The notes below the pieces were generated by a model that saw only the letters and a program-made list of their open reading frames with translations, searched no databases and was not told the DNA's origin. From an uncultured Clostridia bacterium (GTDB taxonomy: Bacteria; Bacillota; Clostridia; Oscillospirales; Acutalibacteraceae): 62,778 nucleotides of DNA. This document shows positions 27,599-36,712 of the stretch, piece after piece. Where the stretch lies: positions 1 to 62,778 of the forward strand of contig CANQUS010000010.1 in assembly GCA_947627055.1 (NCBI GenBank). The letters are read 5' to 3'. The position numbers and the translations under genes were made by a program. Each line of letters opens with the position of its first letter. Within the stretch, counting starts at the first letter, position 1.

Positions 27599-28897
27599 TT
27601 ACTTGATCGCGTTAAATGCTTCCTCAAGATCAAAGATAATATCGTCAATATGCTCCGTACCTATTGAAAGTCTTATCGTATTCGGCTTAATATCCTGCTC
27701 CGCAAGCTCTTTTTCATTGAGCTGACCGTGTGTTGTAGTCGCGGGATGGATAGCGAGTGACTTTGAATCGGCAACATTCGCGAGCAGCGAGAATACCTTC
27801 AGGCTGTCAATGAACTTCTGTGCGTCCTCGGAAGTACCCTTTATCTCAAACGTAAAGATCGAACCCGCGCCGTTCGGGAAGTATCTGTCGTAGAGCTCCT
27901 TGTAGCGGCTGTCAGGCAATGACGGATGGTTCACGTTTTCGACCTGAGGATGATCTTTAAGGTATTCTACGACCTTAAGAGTGTTTTCTACATGACGCTC
28001 AACACGCAGAGAAAGCGTCTCCAGTCCCTGCAGGAAGATAAAGGCATGGAATGGAGAAATAGTCGCGCCCGTATCGCGGAGAAGTATCGCGCGTATATAT
28101 GTTACAAAAGCCGCACCGGGAGCAGCCTCGGAAAATACTACGCCATGGTAGGACGGATTCGGCTCGGAAAATTGCGGGAACTTGCCGGACGCAGCCCAGT
28201 CAAACTTACCGCCTTCGACAATCACACCGCCGATCGCTGTACCGTGACCGCCGATAAACTTTGTCGCGGAGTGGACGACAATGTCCGCACCATACTCAAA
28301 TGGCCTGAGAAGATACGGAGTGGCAAAGGTATTGTCGACAACAAGGGGTATGCCGTGTGAGTGCGCGACTTTAGCTACCTTTTCTATATCAATGATGTTA
28401 GAGTTCGGGTTGCCGAGAGTCTCTATATAAAGCGCCTTTGTGTTTTCGTTGACAGCATTTTCGAATGCCCCCTCCTCATCGGGGTCTACAAATGTTGTGG
28501 TGATACCGTAATCGGGAAGTGTATGCTCAAGCAGGTTATATGTCCCGCCATACAGCGTCTTAGCGGCGACAATATTATCTCCTGACTTTGCAAGAGCCAG
28601 AATAGAATATGTAACGGCGGCAGCACCCGAAGCTACCGCGAGAGCTGCTGTGCCGCCCTCGAGAGCCGCTATCCTCTGCTCAAAAATATCCTGTGTCGGA
28701 TTCGTCAGTCTGCCATAGATATTGCCCGATGACTTGAGCGCAAAGCGGTCGGCCGCGTCCTGAGAATTATGGAAAACATATGAAGTCGATGCGTAAATCG
28801 GAACAGCTCTTGAATCTGTCGCGGAGTCAGCCTGCTCCTGCCCTACATGGAGCTGAAGTGTTTCAAATTTTAATTTTCTTTCTTTAAGTTCGCTCAT
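27599..28897 (-). CDS. metY: O-acetylhomoserine sulfhydrylase (Cys/Met metabolism PLP enzyme)
   Basis: 432 residues. Cys/Met PLP-family blocks: '[21 protein letters not shown]', '[22 protein letters not shown]', '[20 protein letters not shown]' and the PLP lysine Lys213 in '[13 protein letters not shown]'. The long form (about 430 residues, with the insertion near 235-270) is typical of MetY rather than MetB or MetC. It makes homocysteine from O-acetylhomoserine and sulfide. It lies downstream of luxS, which releases homocysteine, but has its own consensus promoter. Confidence 0.93.
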   Translation of the reverse strand: MSELKERKLKFETLQLHVGQEQADSATDSRAVPIYASTSYVFHNSQDAADRFALKSSGNIYGRLTNPTQDIFEQRIAALEGGTAALAVASGAAAVTYSILALAKSGDNIVAAKTLYGGTYNLLEHTLPDYGITTTFVDPDEEGAFENAVNENTKALYIETLGNPNSNIIDIEKVAKVAHSHGIPLVVDNTFATPYLLRPFEYGADIVVHSATKFIGGHGTAIGGVIVEGGKFDWAASGKFPQFSEPNPSYHGVVFSEAAPGAAFVTYIRAILLRDTGATISPFHAFIFLQGLETLSLRVERHVENTLKVVEYLKDHPQVENVNHPSLPDSRYKELYDRYFPNGAGSIFTFEIKGTSEDAQKFIDSLKVFSLLANVADSKSLAIHPATTTHGQLNEKELAEQDIKPNTIRLSIGTEHIDDIIFDLEEAFNAIK

Positions 28898-29046
28898 TAT
28901 ATATTACCTCTTTCAATAAATATTTTTCACAATTTACGGGTATAATCAGACCGAAAACATCGTGATCCGCACATTCGCTCCGCGCGGGATCTGTATGAAA
29001 TAAATTTTTTTGCTAAGCTCATAGATTTCAACGACCTTTAATTCAT

Positions 29047-29130
29047 ATAGGATTGCTATGTTTTGCATTATACTACACTTTTTAAGCGTTGTCAATGCTT
29101 TTTTAAAAAAATCCTATAAATTTAATAGGA
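29047..29130 (-). promoter_or_regulatory. metY promoter flanked by inverted TAGGATT motifs
   Basis: On the minus strand: TTGACA (29095-29090), a 17-bp spacer and TATAAT (29072-29067), a full consensus promoter. Upstream, TCCTAT (29130-29125) and ATAGGA (29117-29112) form an inverted repeat followed by a T-run, which could be a weak luxS terminator. Downstream of the -10, AATCCTAT (29054-29047) repeats the half site. A dyad on both sides of a perfect promoter suggests a repressor site, perhaps a sulfur regulator; the regulator is not identified. About 150 nt of leader follow with no S-box. Confidence 0.6.
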
Positions 29131-29148
29131 ATAGTTCGGGATTTGTTT

Positions 29149-29610
29149 TTATTCGGGATACGCCAACTTTTCCGTCGTCCAAGTTTCTAAAACGGGCAGC
29201 ATATCTCCGGCGTATTTTTTAGCCGCGACCAAGTCGTGCGCTGCATAGTTACCGCATTCACGTTTCGCGCTTCCCGGAATTTCTCCTTCATAGTCCGCGA
29301 TAAATCTCATCGCATCATAAACAAGGCTTATAGCGTCCTTCGGTGTAACGCTGTCGCGCACAAGCAGGTAAAATCCCGTTCTGCAGCCCATAGGTCCGAC
29401 ATAAACCACACCCTCAGAGTATTTTGAATTTCTCGCAAATGTCGCAAAAAGATGCTCAAACGTATGCAGTCCGTTGTCGTCAAGGTATTCGCCCGCATTC
29501 GGCTTTTTCATGCGGATATCATACGTAACAACATCGCCGTCAATGCGGGAGGTGTACATTCCTACATCAAGAATGTCGTGATTTATCGTAAAGCTTGAAA
29601 TAGTCCTCAT
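29149..29610 (-). CDS. luxS: S-ribosylhomocysteine lyase
   Basis: 153 residues, full length. The metal site is HTFEHL ('GLHTFEHLFATFAR') plus Cys in 'KRECGNYAAHDL', and 'VGPMGCRTGFYLL' carries the catalytic Cys. It converts S-ribosylhomocysteine to homocysteine and the AI-2 precursor DPD. It is the gene before metY, matching a methyl-cycle/homocysteine context. Confidence 0.97.
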   Translation of the reverse strand: MRTISSFTINHDILDVGMYTSRIDGDVVTYDIRMKKPNAGEYLDDNGLHTFEHLFATFARNSKYSEGVVYVGPMGCRTGFYLLVRDSVTPKDAISLVYDAMRFIADYEGEIPGSAKRECGNYAAHDLVAAKKYAGDMLPVLETWTTEKLAYPE

Positions 29611-29778
29611 TCATACTACACTCCTATAAAATTTTTAACTTATTATTCTTTTATAGTATCATGGTGCTTTATATATTTGTTTCCTTTCGAGAACTTTATT
29701 AAATAATAGCTCTCTCCGGTATATATCGTATATTTTGTCATATATTAGACCTTTATTGCGGAAAACTTTTTTTGACCC

Positions 29779-29807
29779 TTTACCCGAACAGCGATATGTG
29801 GTAAAAT
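29779..29807 (+). promoter_or_regulatory. Promoter of purL
   Basis: TTTACC (29779-29784), a 17-bp spacer and TAAAAT (29802-29807), leaving about 40 nt to the ATG. The short leader leaves no room for a purine riboswitch. Confidence 0.6.
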
Positions 29808-29853
29808 AATGATAATGTCATGATTTCATTATGCTGAAAGGATTGGTAGTGAA

Positions 29854-32800
29854 ATGTCAGAAGTTAAAAGAATATTTGTTGAAAAACGCAAGGGCTTCGA
29901 TGTCGAAGCGGTAAATCTTCTTGCCGACTTAAAGAAAAATCTCGGTCTGAAAAATGTCGAATCCGTGAGGATACTCAACCGCTATGATATTTCGGGACTT
30001 GATGGAGAAAATCTTGAAAAAGCAAAAAATACTATTTTGAGTGAAGCAAATGCCGATACATTATATAATGAAGAAATCTTTTTGGGCGACGAATATAAGA
30101 TTTTTGCTATGGAGTACCTGCCCGGTCAGTATGATCAAAGAGCCGACTCAGCCGCACAGTGCGTTCAGCTTCTCACTCAGGGTGAAAGACCGCAGGTCGT
30201 CACCGCAAAAGTCATAGCTGTTTCGGGTGATATTTCCGAGGAGGATCTTAAGAAAATACAGAGCTATCTCATCAACCCTGTCGAGTCCCGCCCCGCTTCC
30301 CTTGAGAAGCCCGAAAGCCTTGATATTAAGGCGGATATTCCCGACAGCGTCGCGGTCATAAACGGCTTTACCGTTTGGGATGACGGAGAGATGGAGAGGT
30401 ATTATTCCTCGATGGGCTTTGCTATGACGCTTTCTGATTTAAAGTTCTGCCGTGACTATTTCCGCGATGAGGAGCACCGCGATCCTACAGTTACGGAACT
30501 GCGCGTTATAGATACATATTGGTCGGATCACTGCCGACACACTACATTTTTAACACGCCTTGAAAAAATCGAGATAGAAAAAGGCGCGCTTTCCGGAGCG
30601 ATCGAGAGTGCGCTGAAAGAATACTACGATGCAAGAGATGAGCTTTACGGAGCTGACACAACTCGCGACGTATCGCTCATGGATATGGCGGTCATAGGCA
30701 TGAAGCTGCTCAGAAAACGCGGACTTATCCCTGATCTCGACGTCAGTGAGGAAATCAATGCCTGCTCTATCGAGGTTCCAATAACTATAGATGGCAAAAC
30801 AGAAAAATGGCTCGTTCAATTCAAAAATGAAACTCATAACCACCCGACGGAGATAGAGCCCTTCGGCGGCGCGGCAACGTGCCTCGGCGGCGCGATAAGA
30901 GATCCTCTTTCGGGCCGCGCTTATGTATATCAGGCAATGCGTGTCACCGGCTCGGGCGACCCGACGCTGCCCTTTGAAAAGACCATGCAGGGCAAGCTGC
31001 CAACAAGGAAGATCACAACGGGCGCAGCTCAGGGCTACAGTTCCTACGGCAACCAGATAGGTCTTGCAACCGGGCAGGTAACAGAGCTTTACGATATGGG
31101 GTATGCCGCGAAAAGGCTTGAGATCGGCGCGGTCATAGGCGCTTCTCCTAAGGAAAACGTTGTCCGAGGTGTTCCGAGCGAGGGAGATGTTATCGTACTC
31201 CTCGGAGGAAGAACAGGGCGTGACGGCTGCGGCGGCGCGACAGGATCGTCTAAAGCACACACACTTGAGTCAATTGAAACCTGCGGAGCGGAGGTCCAGA
31301 AGGGCAACCCTCCGACAGAGAGAAAGATACAGCGTCTGTTCCGCAGCGAAAGGGCTGCCAAAATGATAAAGCGCTGCAACGACTTCGGCGCGGGCGGCGT
31401 CTGCGTGGCTATCGGTGAGCTTGCAGACGGACTTGATATAGACCTCGACAAGGTTCGCAAAAAATATGACGGGCTTGACGGAACGGAGCTTGCGATCTCG
31501 GAATCTCAGGAAAGAATGGCTGTCGTACTCGACAAGGGCGATGTTGATACATTTATCGCGCTTGCCGACGAGGAAAACCTTGAAGCATATCCCGTTGCGG
31601 TGGTCACCAAAGATCCACGGCTCACTATGAAATGGCGCGGCGATGTTATAGTCAGTCTCAGCCGCGAATTTCTCAATACAAACGGTGTAACACAGCGCTC
31701 CGAGGCTTACATAACAGCCCCGGATGCGGATAAATGCTACAGAAGCTCGGTTCCCGCAGCTCTCGATGGACTTGATGTCAAGACAGCGTTTAAAAGGAAT
31801 CTCTCCCGCCTTGAATGCTGTTCACAAAGGGGACTTGTGGAAAGATTTGACGCGAGCATCGGCGCGGCAACGGTGATCATGCCTTTTGGCGGCAAAACTC
31901 AACTTACGCCGGAGGATGCGATGGCCGCGAAAATACCTCTCCTTGAGGGTGAAACCGACGACGCCACGGCTATGAGCTACGGCTATATTCCCGGCATTTC
32001 AAGATGGAGCCCGTTCCACGGAGCGGCATACGCAGTCGCGGAATCGCTCTCTAAGCTCGCCGCGATAGGCGCTGACCCGCTTACGGCAAGGCTTACATTC
32101 CAGGAATATTTTGAGAGACTTCACGACGTTCCGTCACGCTGGGGCAAACCCGCAGCCGCTCTCCTCGGTGCTCTGACGGCACAGATAAATATGGGTATCC
32201 CGTCGATCGGCGGCAAGGACAGTATGTCGGGTTCGTTTGAGGACTTGGACGTTCCTCCGACACTCGTCAGCTTTGCAGTGGCAATGACAAAGGCTTCTAA
32301 AACGATCTCCGCCGAATTTAAAAAGGAAAATTCACGAGTCGTATATATTCCGCTCCCCGAAAACAAGGAAACGGGTCTGCCCGATTGGGAAAGGCTGAAG
32401 TCTGTTTATAGAGAGATATACAGGCTTGCCAATGGCGGAAAGATACTCGCGGCCTCCGTAGTCCGTGAGGGCGGCGCGGCGGCGGCGGTCGCAAGGATGT
32501 GCTTCGGGAACAGGATAGGCTTTGAATTTAAGAATACTCTTACAGCGGAGGAACTCTTCGCCCCTCTCAGCGGTTCATTTATCGTTGAGCTTGCCGACGG
32601 TGCTGAGATCTCCGAGATCCTTTACTATGAGCTTGGTACTACTGTTAAGAGCGAGACAGTTATTGTTAACGGCGAAGTCCTCACGATAGACGAGCTCATC
32701 GAGGAATGGAGCTTTAAGCTGGAAAAGGTATTCCCAACCAAATCATACTGTCCCTCGAATGAACGTGATATTCCTCTTTATCCCGAGCGCAATACAGGCT

Positions 32801-33618
32801 CTCCCGTTATCAGAACGGCAAAGCCAAAGGTATTTATCCCCGTATTTCCCGGAACAAACTGTGAGGTGGACACCGCACGAGCCTTTGCAAAGGCAGGCGC
32901 GGAACCAAAGCTGCTTATCGTCAGAAACCTGACCCCCTCCGCTATCGAGGAAACTATTGCGGAAATGGTAAAGCTTATCGACGAGGCACAGATGATCATG
33001 CTGCCCGGCGGTTTTTCGGGCGGCGACGAACCCGACGGCTCAGGAAAATTTATAGCGACCACGTTCAGAAATCCGAGAGTGAGCGAGGCTGTTTCAAGAC
33101 TTCTGCAACAGCGTGACGGTCTGATGCTCGGTATATGCAACGGCTTCCAAGCTCTTATCAAACTTGGTCTGGTCCCCTATGGCGAAATTCGTGAGCTTAA
33201 AGCAGACGACCCGACACTGACCTTCAACACCATCGGCAGACATATTTCACATATGGCATATACACGCGTTACCTCGGTAAAATCACCGTGGTTCTCGCAG
33301 GTAAACGCGGGTGATATATTCTCTGTTCCGATTTCACACGGCGAGGGAAGATTTGTCGTGACTGACGATATGCTCGACAAGCTCGTCGCTAACGGACAGA
33401 TCGCAACGCAATATGTTGACCTCAACGGTAAGCAAGCGAATACAATAGAATTTAATCCAAACGGCTCGATATGCGCTGTCGAGGGAATAACAAGCCCCGA
33501 TGGGCGGGTCCTCGGCAAAATGGGTCACTCCGAACGCAAGGGTGATGACCTCTATAAAAACGTTCCGTTTGAAAAGGATCAAAGGATATTTGAAAGCGGT
33601 GTAAGCTACTTCAAATAA
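29854..33618 (+). CDS. purL: Phosphoribosylformylglycinamidine synthase, single-chain form
   Basis: 1254 residues. The N-terminal PurS-like part (about 1-170) is followed by two synthetase halves with 'SDHCRHTTF', 'NETHNHPTEIEPFGGAATCL' and 'GIPSIGGKDSMSGSF', and by a C-terminal class I glutaminase (about 990-1254). The glutaminase has nucleophile Cys in 'LGICNGFQALIKLG' and the His/Glu block 'SHGEGRF'. It converts FGAR plus glutamine to FGAM in purine synthesis. GAAAGGA lies upstream. It stands alone here rather than in a pur operon and converges with comM. Confidence 0.97.
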   Translation: MSEVKRIFVEKRKGFDVEAVNLLADLKKNLGLKNVESVRILNRYDISGLDGENLEKAKNTILSEANADTLYNEEIFLGDEYKIFAMEYLPGQYDQRADSAAQCVQLLTQGERPQVVTAKVIAVSGDISEEDLKKIQSYLINPVESRPASLEKPESLDIKADIPDSVAVINGFTVWDDGEMERYYSSMGFAMTLSDLKFCRDYFRDEEHRDPTVTELRVIDTYWSDHCRHTTFLTRLEKIEIEKGALSGAIESALKEYYDARDELYGADTTRDVSLMDMAVIGMKLLRKRGLIPDLDVSEEINACSIEVPITIDGKTEKWLVQFKNETHNHPTEIEPFGGAATCLGGAIRDPLSGRAYVYQAMRVTGSGDPTLPFEKTMQGKLPTRKITTGAAQGYSSYGNQIGLATGQVTELYDMGYAAKRLEIGAVIGASPKENVVRGVPSEGDVIVLLGGRTGRDGCGGATGSSKAHTLESIETCGAEVQKGNPPTERKIQRLFRSERAAKMIKRCNDFGAGGVCVAIGELADGLDIDLDKVRKKYDGLDGTELAISESQERMAVVLDKGDVDTFIALADEENLEAYPVAVVTKDPRLTMKWRGDVIVSLSREFLNTNGVTQRSEAYITAPDADKCYRSSVPAALDGLDVKTAFKRNLSRLECCSQRGLVERFDASIGAATVIMPFGGKTQLTPEDAMAAKIPLLEGETDDATAMSYGYIPGISRWSPFHGAAYAVAESLSKLAAIGADPLTARLTFQEYFERLHDVPSRWGKPAAALLGALTAQINMGIPSIGGKDSMSGSFEDLDVPPTLVSFAVAMTKASKTISAEFKKENSRVVYIPLPENKETGLPDWERLKSVYREIYRLANGGKILAASVVREGGAAAAVARMCFGNRIGFEFKNTLTAEELFAPLSGSFIVELADGAEISEILYYELGTTVKSETVIVNGEVLTIDELIEEWSFKLEKVFPTKSYCPSNERDIPLYPERNTGSPVIRTAKPKVFIPVFPGTNCEVDTARAFAKAGAEPKLLIVRNLTPSAIEETIAEMVKLIDEAQMIMLPGGFSGGDEPDGSGKFIATTFRNPRVSEAVSRLLQQRDGLMLGICNGFQALIKLGLVPYGEIRELKADDPTLTFNTIGRHISHMAYTRVTSVKSPWFSQVNAGDIFSVPISHGEGRFVVTDDMLDKLVANGQIATQYVDLNGKQANTIEFNPNGSICAVEGITSPDGRVLGKMGHSERKGDDLYKNVPFEKDQRIFESGVSYFK

Positions 33619-33625
33619 TATATTC

Positions 33626-33668
33626 AAAAACGCTTCGCGCAGTCCTGACAGCGCGAAGCGTTTTTGTG
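33626..33668. terminator. Bidirectional terminator between purL and comM
   Basis: A perfect 15-bp stem, AAAAACGCTTCGCGC with GCGCGAAGCGTTTTT (33651-33665), with U-runs on both strands. Confidence 0.92.
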
Positions 33669-33712
33669 TATTTGTATTTTAACTGCTTTGAGCCGTACAT
33701 AGCTTTCCCGAT

Positions 33713-35239
33713 TTACCTTGACCAATACTTTTTGTCCAAATTTCTGAACTGAATAGCCTCAAAAACATGGTCGCGTTTTATTACCTCACTGTTATCCATA
33801 TCGGCAATAGTCCGTGAAATCTTTAATATTCTGTCATATGCTCTGGCTGACAGTCCCATTGCGTCAAACGAACGCCGCATGACCATATTCGCGGAATCGT
33901 CAAGAGGACAAAATTCATGGAGCTTGTCCGTAGTTATCCTCGCATTGCACGTTATTGATGTTCCGCTAAATCGTTCAAGCTGTTTTTTCCTTAAAGCGTT
34001 CACACGGGCACGAATCTCGGAAGAGGTTTCTCCCTTATCCCTTGAGGACAGTTCCTCAAATGTGACGGGCTGGACCTCGATATGTATATCAAGCCTGTCG
34101 AGCAGCGGCCCAGAAACCCTCGAGAGATACTGATTGACTGACTTTCTGCTGCAAATACACTGCTTTGTCGGATGGCCAAAGTATCCGCACGGGCAGGGGT
34201 TCATCGCGGCAATAAGCATAATAGAGCTGGGATAGCTTATTGAGCCGCTCGCACGGGAAATCGTGACAGTACCGTCCTCAAGAGGTTGCCGCAAGACCTC
34301 CATAGCAGTCCTGCTGAATTCGGGAAGCTCGTCGAGAAAAAGCACACCGTTATGTGCAAGAGAGATCTCCCCCGGACGCAGAACCGAGCCTCCTCCCGCA
34401 AGACCCGCAGGAGAAATAGTATGGTGCGGAGAACGAAACGGTCTCTCGGTCACAAGCGACTGACCGGCGGGAATGATCCCGGCTATCGAATGTATCTTTG
34501 TCGTTTCTATCATCTCGTCGAATGTCATATCCGGAAGTATCGACGGAACACGCTTTGCAAGCATACTTTTACCCGCTCCGGGACTTCCTACCATTAGGAT
34601 ATTATGACCGCCCGCCGCGGCGATCTCAAGCGCGCGCTTCGCCATTATCTGTCCATGAACATCGGAAAAATCATATGTAAATGTTGTTCTGACAGTTTCA
34701 CGCGTCACCTTTGTATAAGGTTCGGGTTTTTCCGGTTGGCGAAGAATTGAAACAAGCGACCGGACATTTTTGACGGGATAGATCTCTATTCCCTCAACGA
34801 CCGCGCCCTCGGCGGCATTTTCCTCGGGAATAAACATTCTGCGAAATCCGAGAGCCTTAGCCTCTAAAGCCATTGGAAGAACACCGTTGATAGGGCGAAC
34901 CTCCCCCGCAAGAGAAAGCTCTCCTATAAACACAGCGTCATCATATGTATCTGTCAACGCTCCTGTCGCTAACAATATAGAGATGAGCATAGGCAAATCA
35001 TATAGCGCACCTGCTTTTTTAATATTCGCGGGGGCAAGGTTGACAGTTATGCGGTTCTGCGGAAATGTGAATCCGCTGTTTTTGATTGCGGAGCGAACTC
35101 TATCCCGCGACTCCTTGACAGCCGCGCCGGGAAGCCCTACAATCTCAAATACGGGCATACCCCGCGCTATATCCGTTTCGACACATACGTTATATGCCTC
35201 TATGCCATAGATCCCCATGCTGTTGACTTTAACTACCAT
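33713..35239 (-). CDS. comM: YifB/ComM-family AAA+ Mg-chelatase-like ATPase
   Basis: 508 residues. The N-terminal ChlI-like S5 fold ('GMPVFEIVGLPGAAVKESRD') is followed by Walker A 'MVGSPGAGKSMLAKR' (about 215-229) and Walker B region 'GVLFLDELPEF'. A zinc-like 'CPCGYFGHPTKQCIC' and a C-terminal helical domain complete it. ComM is a helicase that aids branch migration in natural transformation; in Clostridia the role is inferred. It is divergent from the sigma-factor gene. Confidence 0.93.
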   Translation of the reverse strand: MVVKVNSMGIYGIEAYNVCVETDIARGMPVFEIVGLPGAAVKESRDRVRSAIKNSGFTFPQNRITVNLAPANIKKAGALYDLPMLISILLATGALTDTYDDAVFIGELSLAGEVRPINGVLPMALEAKALGFRRMFIPEENAAEGAVVEGIEIYPVKNVRSLVSILRQPEKPEPYTKVTRETVRTTFTYDFSDVHGQIMAKRALEIAAAGGHNILMVGSPGAGKSMLAKRVPSILPDMTFDEMIETTKIHSIAGIIPAGQSLVTERPFRSPHHTISPAGLAGGGSVLRPGEISLAHNGVLFLDELPEFSRTAMEVLRQPLEDGTVTISRASGSISYPSSIMLIAAMNPCPCGYFGHPTKQCICSRKSVNQYLSRVSGPLLDRLDIHIEVQPVTFEELSSRDKGETSSEIRARVNALRKKQLERFSGTSITCNARITTDKLHEFCPLDDSANMVMRRSFDAMGLSARAYDRILKISRTIADMDNSEVIKRDHVFEAIQFRNLDKKYWSR

Positions 35240-35422
35240 TTCTTTTTCTCCTGATAAATTCTCACCTTAATTATACAACCGAATCAAGCATTAGGCAATA
35301 ATGCAAAAAAATTTTGTTCCTGTCAAATAGTATTATCTTTGAAAAAAACTTCAACACAGGTCATTTTCAAGGGTCTTTTAATGAAAACAATGAAAATTAT
35401 TACAATTTATATAAAATATACA

Positions 35423-35451
35423 TTGACTTATTAGAGCAAATAGTGTATTAT
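35423..35451 (+). promoter_or_regulatory. Promoter of the SigH-like gene
   Basis: TTGACT (35423-35428), a 17-bp spacer and TATTAT (35446-35451). Confidence 0.7.
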
Positions 35452-35483
35452 TTATTAGTACGAGAGTGCGACGGGGTGAAATC

Positions 35484-36065
35484 ATGTTTGACGATCAGGT
35501 CTTTGGTAATTTTAGCGAGCTTCCTGATGATGACCTTGTGGGTCTGTCAAAAAATTCCAACGAGGACGCCTTTCGCGAACTTGTACTGCGTTATCTTTAT
35601 TTGATCCGCTCTGTCGCGTTGAACTACAGAGGCAGCGGTCTTGAACCTGACGACTTGATCCAGGAGGGGCTTCTCGGACTTCTTTCCGCTGTTAAAACGT
35701 TTGATGATTCAAAGGGAACGTTTAAAGCGTATGCTGGTGTTTGTGTAAAAAATAAGATTCTCTCCGCTGTACGCTTCGCACTTAGCGACAAAAACAAGAT
35801 TCTCAATGATTCCGTTTTGTTTGATGATGAATCGGGACTTCCCGCAGATTATTTTTCAGAGCCTGAAGCTGTGGTTCTCTCAAAGGAATCAGCCGAACGA
35901 CTAAAAGCCGCAATCAGGGAGAATCTTACAGAGCTTGAACAAAATGTCCTGTCACTTTATTTGCTCGGATATTCGTATGCCGAAATTTCCAAAAGGCTCT
36001 CAATAGACGAAAAAGCCTGTGATAATGCCATGCAGAGAGTGCGCAGAAAGCTCAGAAACGATTGA
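35484..36065 (+). CDS. sigH: SigH-like RNA polymerase sigma factor
   Basis: 193 residues from the ATG at 35484 (GGGGTG upstream; the GTG at 35466 is too early). Sigma region 2 is 'SGLEPDDLIQEGLLGLLSAV' and 'FKAYAGVCVKNKILSAVRFA'. Region 4 is 'TELEQNVLSLYLLGYSYAEI' and 'NAMQRVRRKL'. The pattern follows Bacillus SigH, which drives early sporulation and post-exponential genes. A paralogous sigma-70 family member cannot be excluded. Confidence 0.85.
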   Translation: MFDDQVFGNFSELPDDDLVGLSKNSNEDAFRELVLRYLYLIRSVALNYRGSGLEPDDLIQEGLLGLLSAVKTFDDSKGTFKAYAGVCVKNKILSAVRFALSDKNKILNDSVLFDDESGLPADYFSEPEAVVLSKESAERLKAAIRENLTELEQNVLSLYLLGYSYAEISKRLSIDEKACDNAMQRVRRKLRND

Positions 36066-36077
36066 ACAAAAGTTTAT

Positions 36078-36143
36078 GCCCAAGTAGCTTAATGAAGAGC
36101 GTTGTATCCAATCAAAGGCGACGGTGCAAAACCGTCCTGGGGC
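36078..36143 (+). other. tRNA-like element upstream of the zinc-ribbon gene
   Basis: GCCCAAG (36078-36084) pairs with CTGGGGC (36137-36143) with one A-G mismatch, like an acceptor stem. GCTT/GAGC (36087-36100) forms a D-like arm. GACGG/CCGTC (36120-36136) forms a 5-bp arm with loop TGCAAAA. Between the last two arms only 19 nt remain and no proper anticodon arm forms, and no CCA follows. It is not a normal tRNA gene. Confidence 0.35.
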
Positions 36144-36176
36144 AAAATTATTATTTACCAAAGCGAGGTTAATCAA

Positions 36177-36452
36177 ATGTACGAAGACAAGACTCTCATC
36201 TGTAAGGAATGCGGCAAGGAATTTGTTTTCACAGCCGGCGAGCAGGAATTCTACGCATCAAAGGGTTTCGTAAACGAGCCGCAGAGATGCAAACCCTGCC
36301 GTGATGCGAGAAAGAACGCTTCTAAGCCTGAGCGCGAAATGTTCACAGCTATCTGCGCAGCATGCGGCAAAGAAGCTAAGGTTCCTTTCAAGCCCCGTGA
36401 GGACAGACCTGTATATTGCAGCGAGTGCTTTGCTAAGATGAGAGAGGAATAA
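36177..36452 (+). CDS. Small zinc-ribbon protein with two CxxC pairs (CxxC-x17-CxxC type)
   Basis: 91 residues from the ATG at 36177 (AGCGAGG upstream). Two zinc ribbons: 'CKECGKEF' with 'CKPCRD', and 'CAACGKEA' with 'CSECFAKM'. Eight cysteines in 91 residues, with no membrane helix. Proteins of this kind are common in Firmicutes; their function is not established. The longer frame to 36102 would run into the tRNA-like element and lacks a ribosome site. It is followed by two terminators. Confidence 0.85.
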   Translation: MYEDKTLICKECGKEFVFTAGEQEFYASKGFVNEPQRCKPCRDARKNASKPEREMFTAICAACGKEAKVPFKPREDRPVYCSECFAKMREE

Positions 36453-36485
36453 TACTTTATAGTTTAAGTTTATTCGGAAAATTAA

Positions 36486-36537
36486 AACCCGATACCATTG
36501 CCTATTGAATGTACAAGCGGTATCGGGTTATTTTTTT
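36486..36537 (+). terminator. Terminator of the zinc-ribbon gene
   Basis: AACCCGATACC (36486-36496) pairs perfectly with GGTATCGGGTT (36519-36529), followed by ATTTTTTTT. Confidence 0.92.
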
Positions 36538-36585
36538 CCCAAATTTTCGGCTGAGATTTTATACTTTTCCGCGCATTTTACATAG

Positions 36586-36640
36586 AAGTGGCTGTCACTT
36601 AAGTTTTAATAAACTTAAGTGACAGCCACTTTATTTTTTA
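36586..36640 (+). terminator. Long perfect palindrome with U-run
   Basis: A 21-bp perfect stem (36586-36606 with 36611-36631) and a 4-nt loop, followed by TATTTTTT. It backs up the terminator before it and separates this transcript from rpoC, which converges. Confidence 0.9.
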
Positions 36641-36645
36641 ACAAG

Positions 36646-36702
36646 AGGCATGAATCGTCATGGGGCATGACTCCTGCCCAAGCTGATGTGGGCACATTGC
36701 CT
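36646..36702 (-). repeat. Compact three-helix element in the rpoC 3' region
   Basis: AGGCA/TGCCT closes two hairpins: TGCCCA/TGGGCA (36694-36675) and GTCATG/CATGAC (36671-36657, 3-nt loop). Its minus-strand head TATAATTTAGG resembles the heads of the valS and NUDIX leader elements. The start of the pnp 3' gap (GGGGCATGACTC near 4117) shares 12 bp with it. Confidence 0.45.
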
Positions 36703-36712
36703 AAATTATATT

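Noticed and set aside
28898-29060. SAM riboswitch in the metY leader
   Set aside because: A GATCC.CGC/GCGGATC hairpin exists, but none of the S-box consensus segments can be found.
30550-31260. 236-codon minus-strand frame inside purL
   Set aside because: Fully inside a conserved PurL frame, with no start signals and no family likeness.
33713-35239. Mg-chelatase subunit of chlorophyll synthesis
   Set aside because: Domain order and the zinc-like CPCG segment match YifB/ComM, and no tetrapyrrole-chelatase partners are nearby.
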